Position numbers and translations under genes: made by a program. A stretch of DNA of 62,895 nt from Bacteroides sp. (lineage in GTDB: Bacteria; Bacteroidota; Bacteroidia; Bacteroidales; Bacteroidaceae): contig SUXY01000008.1 of assembly GCA_015060705.1 (NCBI GenBank), positions 1 to 62,895 on the forward strand, written 5' to 3'. The notes under the pieces are model-generated. The model was not told the DNA's origin. It saw only the letters and a list, made by a program, of their open reading frames with translations, and ran no database searches. Positions 15,159 to 23,259 of this stretch are shown piece by piece (position 1 is the first letter of the stretch; every line of letters starts with the position of its first letter).

Positions 15159-16937
15159 TTATTCTTTCGACAAAGTAAAGATAAACTCCAATCCACCTTC
15201 CGGATTCTTCTTGGCGAAAATACTTCCACCATGCAGCAATACAGCATTCTTGACAATGGCCAGCCCTAGTCCAGTTCCGCCCAACTTACGCGAACGTCCT
15301 TTGTCCACCCGATAGAATCGCTCAAACAATCGTCCCAAATGCTCAGGACTAACTCCGATACCTGTATCTGCAAAACTGAAATAGTAGAATTTCTCTCCTT
15401 GACGGAAGCATTGGATCGTAATGCTGATATCGGTACCGGCATACGCAATCGTATTGTCTGTCAAGTTCCGGAAAATGGAATAAAGCAACGAAGCATTCCC
15501 TTGAATCTCCAAGTCCGTCGGCAATAAGTTCTGTGCCTTGATTTGCTTTTCCTCCAGTTGTAAGGTCACTTCGTTGAAGATGCTTTGTACCATTTGATAG
15601 AGGTTTACGGTTTCCTTTTCGGTCATGTTAGGTGCCTCTTCCATTCGGGTCAGGAGGGAAATGTCGCTCAACAAGTGAGTCAACCGGTTGCTTTGGGCAT
15701 AGCTTCGTGAAAGGAATTGGTCCAGTTTCTCGCGAGGTAGATCGGGGTTGTTGACAATCGTTTCCAGATACCCTTGTATGCTGCTCACCGGTGTCTTCAG
15801 TTCATGAGCAATGTTCTGTGTCAGTTGCTTTTTCAGACGCGCCTGTTCGGTTTCTTGTGTCACATCATTGATTGAAATCTCGAAACTGCTGTCTTGGAAG
15901 ATGATACATTCCAATGTAAAGATTCGGCCATCCTTCTCGATTTCCAGCGACATTCGCTTCACTTCCTTGTTGTTCTTCTCTTTGTTTTCAGCAATGAAAA
16001 GAGTAATCGGCTCCAGTTCGGGTACGGAAAAGATTTCTTTCATGTGGCTGAGGTTCTTGTCGGAAATGAAGTTGATATATTGCTTGAACAGCAAGTTGAC
16101 AAGAATTTCTTCTTTCTCTTTGGTAAATACGCCCAGTCCTTCGTGCGAAATCTGAAGGTGGGTAATCAGTTTCTCGCGTTCGATGTAAAGCGCTTCTTTG
16201 GTGCGGTGCAACCGATGATAAATCTGGATGATGTGGGTAGAGATTTCTCCCAATTCATTCTTCGGAAATGATTTCTGGATGTCGGGGTCTATCGGTTCGT
16301 TTCGGTCGGCTTTCAATGCAAATTGCTGCAAATGGGTGACCGACATGCTCAACTTGCGGGTGAGGCTATAAAACATACAGATTAAGACCAGACTGATGAT
16401 ACCTGCAAACCAAATGTAGTGTGAATCTGTACTTAGCGATTGCGTCAAACTGACATTATAAGGTAATGCCGAACGGATAATCATCCCCAATTCGGGATAA
16501 TAACGGGCAGAATAAAAGAATTCCCCTCCCACGCTTTCAGACATACGGTGGATAGCATATCCGCTACCTTGTTGCAAGGCTTGCTTGATTTCAGCTCGGT
16601 TCAGGTGATTCCTGAATTGGCCCGTGTTCTTGCTGAGATTATCATAGACCACTTTCCCTTGGGAGTTTATCAGAGTGACACGGAGATCATTCAGGTGATG
16701 AGTCTTTACGTATTGTTCTAACAAATGAGTGTCCAGCGTATCTTGTTGGAGTATGTATTCGCTGAATTTGTCATTGTAGTATTGCAGCTGGGTGTTCATC
16801 AATTCCACTTTATAGTCTTTTTCACGGCGATATTGGAAAGCCATGAAGCAAACTACAAATGCCAGGAACAGCACAACGACAGAATAGAACAATCGTTGGC
16901 TGAAAGACAGCATTTGATAAGGGAAAGAGAATTTCAT
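15159..16937 (-). CDS. membrane sensor histidine kinase
   Basis: This 592-residue sensor kinase has a first membrane helix at about 15-35, a periplasmic sensor region to about 172, a second helix at about 174-192, a HAMP-like linker, a middle PAS-like region, and the kinase core. The phosphorylated His is His378 in NIAHELKTPVSS. The N box (RNLTDN), G1 box (DTGIGV), F box (FERFYRVD) and G2 box (GGTGLGLAIV) are all intact. It is transcribed 12 bases after the response regulator and overlaps nothing. The stimulus is not deducible. It is PhoR/VicK-like in architecture, and there is no neighbouring phosphate operon. Confidence 0.93.
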   Translation of the reverse strand: MKFSFPYQMLSFSQRLFYSVVVLFLAFVVCFMAFQYRREKDYKVELMNTQLQYYNDKFSEYILQQDTLDTHLLEQYVKTHHLNDLRVTLINSQGKVVYDNLSKNTGQFRNHLNRAEIKQALQQGSGYAIHRMSESVGGEFFYSARYYPELGMIIRSALPYNVSLTQSLSTDSHYIWFAGIISLVLICMFYSLTRKLSMSVTHLQQFALKADRNEPIDPDIQKSFPKNELGEISTHIIQIYHRLHRTKEALYIEREKLITHLQISHEGLGVFTKEKEEILVNLLFKQYINFISDKNLSHMKEIFSVPELEPITLFIAENKEKNNKEVKRMSLEIEKDGRIFTLECIIFQDSSFEISINDVTQETEQARLKKQLTQNIAHELKTPVSSIQGYLETIVNNPDLPREKLDQFLSRSYAQSNRLTHLLSDISLLTRMEEAPNMTEKETVNLYQMVQSIFNEVTLQLEEKQIKAQNLLPTDLEIQGNASLLYSIFRNLTDNTIAYAGTDISITIQCFRQGEKFYYFSFADTGIGVSPEHLGRLFERFYRVDKGRSRKLGGTGLGLAIVKNAVLLHGGSIFAKKNPEGGLEFIFTLSKE

Positions 16938-16949
16938 ACCGATTGTAGA

Positions 16950-17639
16950 TTATTCACATTCGAAACAATAGCCGTATCCCAAACGGGTGACGATACGTTT
17001 CCCGTATTCACCGATTTTTTTACGCAGGCGGGTGATGTTCACATCAATGGTACGGTCGAGTACACAAACTTCGTCGTGCCAGACTTTCGAGAGGATGTCT
17101 TCTCTAGAAAATACACGGCCTTTGTTCTGCAAAAAGAGCATGAGTATCTCAAATTCTTTTTTGGTTAAAGCAACTTCAGTCCCGTCAATGCTAACTTTTT
17201 TCTGAGGAATATGGAGGTTTAGTCCTTTGTATTCCAATAGCTCTTCTTTTTGGACGGGGAGCACCGAAGAAGTACGTCGTAAGACAGCTTTCACGCGTAC
17301 CATTACTTCACGCAAGGAAAAAGGCTTGGAGATGTAGTCATCCGCACCCAGATTGAATCCGGTGATGGTATCGTTTTCGGTGTCTTTGGCAGTAATGAAA
17401 ATGATAGGGATCTGTGCCGTTTTCTTGTCTTTCTTCAGCATGTTGGCCATGCGGAAGCCGGATATTTCTCCCATCATCACGTCAAGCAACAACAAATGAT
17501 ATTGAGGTAAATCCATCTTCAATGCCTCTTCGGCAGAGTAAGCGGTATCTACTTCATATCCTTCGTTCTCCAAGTTGAACTTGAGGATTTCACACAAGTC
17601 TTCTTCGTCGTCTACGACTAAAATTCGGTAATTGTCCAT
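16950..17639 (-). CDS. OmpR/PhoB-family response regulator
   Basis: This 229-residue DNA-binding response regulator has a receiver domain with acidic pocket Asp10/Asp11, phospho-acceptor Asp53 in LLLLDVMMG and the conserved Lys of ISKPF. A winged-helix output domain (about 130-229) ends with the typical RLGYGYCFE hairpin. It is the first gene of the pair with the histidine kinase. Targets are unknown. Confidence 0.95.
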   Translation of the reverse strand: MDNYRILVVDDEEDLCEILKFNLENEGYEVDTAYSAEEALKMDLPQYHLLLLDVMMGEISGFRMANMLKKDKKTAQIPIIFITAKDTENDTITGFNLGADDYISKPFSLREVMVRVKAVLRRTSSVLPVQKEELLEYKGLNLHIPQKKVSIDGTEVALTKKEFEILMLFLQNKGRVFSREDILSKVWHDEVCVLDRTIDVNITRLRKKIGEYGKRIVTRLGYGYCFECE

Positions 17640-17661
17640 TCTATCGTCTTCTTTGATGATA

Positions 17662-17669
17662 CAAAACTA
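17662..17669 (-). promoter_or_regulatory. -7 promoter box of the two-component pair
   Basis: TAGTTTTG on the minus strand, 23 bases before the response regulator start. Confidence 0.5.
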
Positions 17670-17750
17670 AGATTTTTCTTTTTTAGTACGGCAAAGATGG
17701 CGACTTTTTATTTCGAATTCGTGTAACAGGTGTGACGATTCTGTTACAAA

Positions 17751-18794
17751 TCAAGCTTTGGTGAATTCTCCGGCAATCGGCTGGTTCATCAGTTCGCGTA
17801 TTTCCTTGTCGGATTTGCCATGACCGAGGAGGAACATCAACTTGGTGATCAATGCTTCTACGGTACTGTCATAACCACTGATCACACCCGCATCGAGCAG
17901 ATGAAGGCCGGTTTCGTAGCGTCCCATCTCCACCATACCGGTAGGACATTGCGAGATGTTGACTATCACGATACCTCTTTCCGTTGCGTCCTTCAGCAGC
18001 TTGATGAACCAAGGCTTTTGTGGCGCATTTCCCGAACCATAGGTCTTGAGCACCACCGCACGGAGTCCCGGAGTCTGGAGAATGTTCCGGATGATGTTTT
18101 CCTGAATACCCGGGAAGAGTGTCAATACAATCACATTGGTATCGTATAGGAAATACGGCTTCAACGGAAGGGTAGGGTCCGGTCTGTGAATCTTGTCGAA
18201 TTCATACTTGATGTGGATACCTGCCGTAGCCAGAATCGGGTAGTTGTACGAACGGAACGCATTGAAGTTTTCCGCATTGATTTTGGTGGTACGGTTTCCA
18301 CGGAGCAAGTGGTTTTCAAAGAAGATACATACTTCAGGCACAGCCGCATTTCCGTCCGGATGCTTGGCAGCCGCAATTTCGACGGCAGTAATCAGGTTTT
18401 CCTTGCCGTCTGTGCGGAGCTTGCCGATAGGAAGTTGGCTACCGGTCAAGATCACCGGCTTGCTCAAGTCTTCCAGCATGAAGCTGAGGGCAGAGGCGGT
18501 GAAAGCCATGGTATCCGTTCCATGCAGAATCACGAAACCATCGTATTTGTCGTAATTCTTATCAATGATCTTCACGAGCTTCGACCAAAGCGAAGGTTCC
18601 ATGTCCGAAGAGTCGATAGGAGGGTTGAACTGATAGGAATCGATGTTGTAATTGAATCGCTTCAATTCCGGTACATTTTCTATCAATTGGTCGAAGTTGA
18701 ATGCTTCGAGTGCTCCTGTCTCAGGATTTTCTACCATACCGATAGTTCCACCGGTATAAATTAACAAAACGGAAGGTTGATTGGCTTTGCTCAT
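17751..18794 (-). CDS. ansA: type I L-asparaginase
   Basis: This 347-residue asparaginase hydrolyses asparagine to aspartate and ammonia. The two threonine active-site motifs are present: YTGGTIG (about residues 13-19) and HGTDTMA (about residue 95), and TGSQLPIG confirms the family. With no signal peptide it is the cytoplasmic, low-affinity type I form. It has its own promoter and is a stand-alone gene. Confidence 0.94.
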   Translation of the reverse strand: MSKANQPSVLLIYTGGTIGMVENPETGALEAFNFDQLIENVPELKRFNYNIDSYQFNPPIDSSDMEPSLWSKLVKIIDKNYDKYDGFVILHGTDTMAFTASALSFMLEDLSKPVILTGSQLPIGKLRTDGKENLITAVEIAAAKHPDGNAAVPEVCIFFENHLLRGNRTTKINAENFNAFRSYNYPILATAGIHIKYEFDKIHRPDPTLPLKPYFLYDTNVIVLTLFPGIQENIIRNILQTPGLRAVVLKTYGSGNAPQKPWFIKLLKDATERGIVIVNISQCPTGMVEMGRYETGLHLLDAGVISGYDSTVEALITKLMFLLGHGKSDKEIRELMNQPIAGEFTKA

Positions 18795-18820
18795 GGTGTA
18801 TCTTCATTGAAATTGTGGCA

Positions 18821-18828
18821 CAAAGATA
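18821..18828 (-). promoter_or_regulatory. -7 promoter box of ansA
   Basis: TATCTTTG on the minus strand, 27 bases before the ansA start. Confidence 0.65.
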
Positions 18829-18910
18829 GTAAAACTCTGAATATTCGACAAAAAGTTGCAACGGTTTTTTCTACTCGTGCTTGATTTCCGTTTTATCATC
18901 AATTTTATTT

Positions 18911-20782
18911 TTAGAACTGAAGATGGAAACCACCCATGAAAGTCGCTTTCGGCAAAGGATAACCGGCATTGATTTCGTAGCTCTCTGCCAAGAGATTTTC
19001 GCCCTTCAGGTAGAGACGGAGATGCTTGTTGAGCTGATAGTTCACCGTCATGTTCCAGAGGGTAAAGGTCTCTTGAGTAGACTGCTTTGTCGAGACGGAG
19101 GTATATAGTCCGTTGACGTGTTGTACACCGGTAGCTAGGTTCCATCGTTTGTGGGAATAGTTAGCTCCGACAAACCCTTTATGCTCGGGCGAACCTACGA
19201 CCGGATGTTCCATGTGCAGATAGCTGTAATTGGCATTCAAGGCAAAGGAAGAAGATACCTGATAGTTGAATTGCACTTCGACACCTGTGTTCTTCACCTT
19301 GCCGGTATTGACATTCTTCATCCCGTTTTCGGTCGCCTGGGTTACAATCAAGTTGTCTCCATCGATGTGGAAGAGATTGATGTCGTATGATAGACGGTTG
19401 TCCCAAAGACATTGCGAGAAGGAGATTTCGTAGTTCCACAAGCTTTCAGCTTCCAACTCTGGATTCTTGGAGCCCCACATGAACATTTCACGGATGATGG
19501 GATAGCGGAAACCACGGCTGGCCAGCAATTTCACTTCGGCTTGTTGGGGCAGATGGATGGCAGTACCGATTTGTGGAATCCATTCACTACCCGATTTTTC
19601 GTGATGATCTAGACGGATTCCGGCATTGAGGGTGAGCCAGGAAGTCAGGTCGTGCCGATAGTTTCCGTAACCAGCCACTTCGTTCATGCTTTGATCCACA
19701 AGTTCGGTCCGTTTTCCTTGCTGATCGCCCTCGACAAATAGGTTCCATGCCTTGCCTCCCGTGTGATACCAGTCTGCGCCCAATGTGAAATGTGCGGAAG
19801 CCCCCAGTTGTACTCCTTGATTCCAGGAAATGCCCCACATCTGGTCACTGGAATGGAAACGGTAGTCCAATGGTGTTTCGCCTTTTGTGGCATTGTAACC
19901 GTCGTTGATTTTGTGCCTTCCCCAATTGTAGAAAAAGCTGAGGGTACCGGAAGTCTTTTCGTATCGGTTCTGTAGCGCCAAGGAAGTCATTCCACGGGTA
20001 ATGCGTTGGTCAGCATCCAATAGCGGAGCGGTGAGTGTTCCGGGATGTGATGCATTGAAATGAGTCAGGTTCACATCGGCCCAGGTTTGCCAATGTTCGG
20101 ACCACTGATAGCCCAACTTGGCATATCCGTTGTATTGTTCGAAATCCATGTCGGAGCGATGACCGTCTGTCCGGTTGTACGAACCGCTGACGATGGAAGT
20201 AAACTTTCCTTGGTAGAACCGGTTGGCGACTTCGGTCTGTAAAGTATTGTACGAACCATATCCCACATGAGCATCTGTCCGTGTTCCTTTTTCGTACATT
20301 TTTCGTGTCACGATGTTGATGACACCGCCCATGGCATTCGATCCGTACAGGACCGAAGCCGGTCCGCGAACCACCTCCACCCGTTCGGCCATTAAGGATT
20401 GATGACTGTCGGAGATGGGATGTCCCATGATACCCATGTATTGAGGATGTCCATCGATCAATACCATCATACGACCGGCTCCTCCGCTCAATCCGCGGAT
20501 ACTGATGCTGCCGGCTGCTCCTCCTGAAACACCGTACCCCATGATTCCTCTAGAAGAAACAAAGAGTCCGGGGACTTGTTCTGTCAGTGTAGGAAGGATG
20601 GAAGGAGTATGAGTTTGTTCCAATTTGTCTCGGCGGATAATCGAAACGCTGACAGGCAAGTTCTTCAGCTCGGTTTCTTGTCTGGTTCCTGTAACTACCA
20701 CTTCTTCCATCTTCATGTTCCGAGAGATGTTAAGGGTGTCGCTGTTCAGTAAAATTACACTCAATAGTATTGTTAGTATCAT
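18911..20782 (-). CDS. TonB-dependent outer-membrane receptor
   Basis: This 623-residue beta-barrel receptor has an N-terminal plug (about 25-155, TonB-box-like EEVVVTGTRQ, conserved RVEVVRGPASVLYGSNAMGG) and a 22-strand-type barrel ending in an aromatic residue (QF). It has no SusC-type N-terminal extension, so it resembles metal-chelate or vitamin receptors of the CirA/BtuB type. No TonB-linked lipoprotein or transport partner is adjacent, so the substrate is unknown. Upstream there is an unusually long untranslated region with two promoter candidates and inverted repeats. A cobalamin riboswitch was looked for and not found. Confidence 0.88.
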   Translation of the reverse strand: MILTILLSVILLNSDTLNISRNMKMEEVVVTGTRQETELKNLPVSVSIIRRDKLEQTHTPSILPTLTEQVPGLFVSSRGIMGYGVSGGAAGSISIRGLSGGAGRMMVLIDGHPQYMGIMGHPISDSHQSLMAERVEVVRGPASVLYGSNAMGGVINIVTRKMYEKGTRTDAHVGYGSYNTLQTEVANRFYQGKFTSIVSGSYNRTDGHRSDMDFEQYNGYAKLGYQWSEHWQTWADVNLTHFNASHPGTLTAPLLDADQRITRGMTSLALQNRYEKTSGTLSFFYNWGRHKINDGYNATKGETPLDYRFHSSDQMWGISWNQGVQLGASAHFTLGADWYHTGGKAWNLFVEGDQQGKRTELVDQSMNEVAGYGNYRHDLTSWLTLNAGIRLDHHEKSGSEWIPQIGTAIHLPQQAEVKLLASRGFRYPIIREMFMWGSKNPELEAESLWNYEISFSQCLWDNRLSYDINLFHIDGDNLIVTQATENGMKNVNTGKVKNTGVEVQFNYQVSSSFALNANYSYLHMEHPVVGSPEHKGFVGANYSHKRWNLATGVQHVNGLYTSVSTKQSTQETFTLWNMTVNYQLNKHLRLYLKGENLLAESYEINAGYPLPKATFMGGFHLQF

Positions 20783-20835
20783 GGTTGCTAATCATTCAAA
20801 GTTTAAATTAATCAATTGTTTCACTGTAATCCATT

Positions 20836-20847
20836 CCCATGAATGGG
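20836..20847 (-). promoter_or_regulatory. short palindrome next to the proximal promoter
   Basis: Five-base arms CCCAT and ATGGG face each other over two bases, just downstream of the proximal -7 box. This could be an operator or a small 5' hairpin of the receptor transcript. Confidence 0.3.
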
Positions 20848-20854
20848 ATAATTG

Positions 20855-20862
20855 CAAAATTA
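20855..20862 (-). promoter_or_regulatory. proximal -7 box of the TonB receptor gene
   Basis: TAATTTTG on the minus strand, 73 bases before the receptor start. Confidence 0.45.
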
Positions 20863-20956
20863 GAAATAAATTTACAAATCCTACTCTATTCTCTAATGTT
20901 TTATAATTTTTTTTACATTGATTCCGTTTTTAAGTTAGTGGTTATGTCCTATTCGT

Positions 20957-21031
20957 GTTCGTTGAAAGATGTTACATCCTGTTTGGGCTCAACGTATTTT
21001 TCACACGCTTAAGACGTATCATCTTTCGTTG
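20957..21031 (-). promoter_or_regulatory. possible structured leader of the TonB receptor gene
   Basis: The minus strand carries GAAAGATG and, about 45 bases on, its exact complement CATCTTTC, inside a wider imperfect inverted repeat. It would lie at the start of a transcript from the distal promoter. No known riboswitch class was recognised. Confidence 0.3.
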
Positions 21032-21037
21032 ACAACA

Positions 21038-21045
21038 CAAAGATA
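21038..21045 (-). promoter_or_regulatory. distal -7 box upstream of the TonB receptor gene
   Basis: TATCTTTG on the minus strand. If used, the receptor mRNA has an untranslated leader of about 250 bases. Confidence 0.5.
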
Positions 21046-21227
21046 GTACATCGAAAAGTCGTTTGGCGCTTTATGGAACTTTATGGAGCGTTATTGCGCG
21101 ATATGGAGAGAAAGGCAGAAACATTAAGAACTCCTAATGGGTTGAATGAAAGTAAACTATTTCAGTAAAACAGCCAACTTTACCAGGAGTACTTGTCAAT
21201 TATTTCCGTACAAAAAGTGTAGACATC
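21046..21227. other. gene-free stretch
   Basis: No gene, RNA or repeat could be supported between the distal receptor promoter and the octamer repeats. It forms part of the longer 20783-22033 gap without intact genes. Confidence 0.5.
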
Positions 21228-21379
21228 TTAGGCAGTTAGGCAGTTATTGAAAATGAATTTTAAAAGTAAAAAAGAAGTTTTATTAGTATATATATAATTA
21301 ATTATATATATACTAATAACTATTTTGTTGAACGTTTTTTTCTTAATTTAAAAAACTGCCTAATTGCCTAACTGCCTAA
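21228..21379. repeat. octamer repeats flanking a perfect 40-bp palindrome
   Basis: Two copies of TTAGGCAG run from 21228 to 21243. Three copies in the opposite sense (CTGCCTAA, TTGCCTAA, CTGCCTAA) fill 21356-21379 without gaps. Midway, 21280-21319 is a perfect 40-base palindrome, very A+T rich, centred between bases 21299 and 21300. The whole is a roughly symmetric 150-bp dyad. The octamers have no spacers, so this is not CRISPR. It could be a replication, partition or regulatory site of a lost element. Confidence 0.85.
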
Positions 21380-21558
21380 TATTAACTATTTTTATCCAAT
21401 TGATTATCAGTTGGTTATCTGGTAGTTATCTTTGCTTTCAAAAAGATTTCTTGTTTTTCTGCATTAAGAATATCCAATTTTCGAGCATCAATTCCACAGA
21501 TTTTTTGCGCCATAAGTCGCATCGATTGTTCAATAGCAGTCATTTTTGGATATAACAA

Positions 21559-21966
21559 AGTTGAAAATTGTGTGCCGGAAACGCAACAAATAGCCATATT
21601 TCGGGAATTTCTATATGATGTAATTGAAAAACGTGCTTGGAATAGAGGCAGCATTTTCCGTGAAGCAAAAGACGGTATCGAAATGTAATACGCTGTGTAT
21701 GAGCGTTTCCATGACTTTCTAACCATCTTCAAAACTGACTCCCGATTCGGCGATGTGTTCAAAAGGAATTTGGAATTATTTGAGCGAATATTGGATGAAA
21801 CCGGAACTTTCGAGGCAAATTATTCGCCTTTTCTCCTGTCGAATGAGACGTTCATCCTAAAAATACCTTTATATAGCCACAATCGAACGATCCTATCTTT
21901 TCATTTTTGCCTAATTTTCGCACCTCATAAGTACTCAAATCATCTTTCATCATTTTTACCATAAAG
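21559..21966 (+). pseudogene. decayed reading frame of unknown family
   Basis: One plus-strand frame from about 21559 reads protein-like sequence (VENCVPETQQIAIFREF, then IEKRAWNRGSIFREA), meets a TAA at about 21686, then continues in the same frame (YERFHDFLTIFKTDSRFG, RNLELFERILDET). This suggests a gene broken by a stop and missing its start. No family was recognised, and a minus-strand frame across 21415-21762 competes with it. Confidence that this is a remnant is modest. Confidence 0.35.
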
Positions 21967-22033
21967 CCTTATCCTTTTAATATTTTCTAAATGGCTTCAT
22001 GGTGTTCATGGCGGATTCTTTTCTTTTAAAAAG

Positions 22034-22634
22034 ACACGTTAATATGGGTACCATTGGTTCCAATATTCCCAAACTTCACCTATCTTTGTAGCCATGAACG
22101 AAGAAGTAAAACTCCACATATTTTCAGCACGACAAAACAAAGTACCGTCTTTCCATATCGTTTTAGTCCGTATCTGTCCGGCAAAGTCATAGAGACCGCC
22201 AAAGAGATAAGCGTGGATTTGTTGAAGCGAACTGACGGTTCCTATCTCCATGCTATCGAGTAATCCGCTCTCTATAAGTGTATAAGCCTTTTTCTTGCTT
22301 TGTCCGTCAACACTTTGTCACTATATACAAACCAATCAAGAAAAGCACTTGCACGGTTATTAGGATAGTTCTTGGCCACAATCTGTACGCCTTCTGCGTC
22401 TAGCACATCACCTGTTCTCATTTTACCATCAGGAGCTTCGAATTTGAACTGGTTAGTAGCACTAACCAGTTGGAATCCCGCTTTCTGTAGCTTCCCTTTC
22501 AGATACTTCCAATAGTTACGGCTTTTGGTGTAGTCATCTTCGTTGTTGATGGCACGCACAATATCGGTAGCAGAGAACCACCACTTGGCATGTTCTTCAG
22601 TAAGGCAGTTATTTTTATCAGATGTGAATCCCAT
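22034..22634 (-). pseudogene. remnant of a BRO-like/Fic fusion gene
   Basis: The upstream part (22272-22634) encodes a BRO/antirepressor-like domain with WWFSATDIV, YWKYLKGKL and FLDWFVYSDKVL. Near 22290-22310 the frame must shift by one base; then KKAYTLIESGLLDSMEIGT and LQQIHAYLFGGLYDFAGQIR follow, which is the N-terminal part of a Fic domain. The Fic AMPylation motif HxFxxGNGR is absent because the frame ends at 22039. The 5' end is also clipped, overlapping the last codons of the Lrp/AsnC gene. A phage-type gene broken by frameshift and truncation is the best reading. Confidence 0.65.
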
Positions 22635-23079
22635 AATCGTGCTTGATTTCGTCCATCACAAACGTGCTTTCCAAGGAGCCGAGGTTTTCAATGGTTCCCA
22701 GCACGTTCAGCACAAATTCCTGATAATACTTCATGTTGGGAGCATGAATCTTCAGCAAGAAGTCGAACCTGCCGGAAATGTTGTAACACTCCGTCACTTC
22801 GGGAATGTTCCGGATGATTTGAGTGAAGTCTTGAGCTATATCACGGCTCAGTCGGCTCATCTTGATGTTGCAGAAGACGATGAAGCCTTGATTCAGCTTT
22901 TCTGCATCGAGTACAGCGATGTATTTCTTGATATAACCATTGTTCTCCAAGCGTCTCAGCCGTTCGAATACAGGGGTGGAAGAGAGGCTGACACGAGAGG
23001 CCAGTTCCTTGGTGGTCAATCGGGCGTTTTGTTGCAGTGTCCGTAGGATCTGCATGTCTACTTTATCCAGTGTTTCCAT
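22618..23079 (-). CDS. Lrp/AsnC-family transcriptional regulator
   Basis: This 153-residue regulator has an N-terminal winged helix-turn-helix (about 5-60, LDKVDMQILRTLQQNAR) and a C-terminal RAM ligand domain (about 65-145). It is divergent from metY, 180 bases away, so it may control sulfur amino-acid synthesis and respond to an amino acid such as methionine or leucine; that link is inference. Its 3' end runs into the BRO-Fic remnant, but the protein looks full length. Confidence 0.9.
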   Translation of the reverse strand: METLDKVDMQILRTLQQNARLTTKELASRVSLSSTPVFERLRRLENNGYIKKYIAVLDAEKLNQGFIVFCNIKMSRLSRDIAQDFTQIIRNIPEVTECYNISGRFDFLLKIHAPNMKYYQEFVLNVLGTIENLGSLESTFVMDEIKHDYGIHI

Positions 23080-23148
23080 AAAGAAAAATATTCTGCCAAA
23101 GGCGTTTTTAGAGGGATATTGAAAATCGGTTTATTCTAATTTGTGGTG

Positions 23149-23156
23149 CAAAATTA
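23149..23156 (-). promoter_or_regulatory. -7 promoter box of the Lrp/AsnC gene
   Basis: TAATTTTG on the minus strand, 70 bases before the regulator start, back to back with the metY promoter. Confidence 0.5.
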
Positions 23157-23207
23157 GTGATATTTTCTAAAATTCAAACGAATATTGTATGAAAACTCCA
23201 TGTAGTA

Positions 23208-23215
23208 TACCTTTG
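23208..23215 (+). promoter_or_regulatory. -7 promoter box of metY
   Basis: TACCTTTG, 45 bases before the metY start. Confidence 0.6.
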
Positions 23216-23259
23216 CAACGAAGAAAAGAACAAAACGATAACTTTTAAATAGTTGAATT

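Noticed and set aside
15159-17639. RprX/RprY two-component pair of Bacteroides fragilis
   Set aside because: The response regulator start and kinase length do not match what I recall of RprX/RprY; left unnamed.
20783-21045. Cobalamin or other known riboswitch before the TonB receptor
   Set aside because: No B12-box, TPP or SAM signature was found; only unnamed inverted repeats are present.
21228-21379. CRISPR-like array
   Set aside because: Units are only 8 bases, contiguous and inverted around a palindrome, with no spacers or cas genes.
21415-21762. 115-residue minus-strand ORF
   Set aside because: It competes with protein-like plus-strand sequence, has no family match and no clear promoter. 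It may contain a short true fragment at its 3' end, but that could not be supported.
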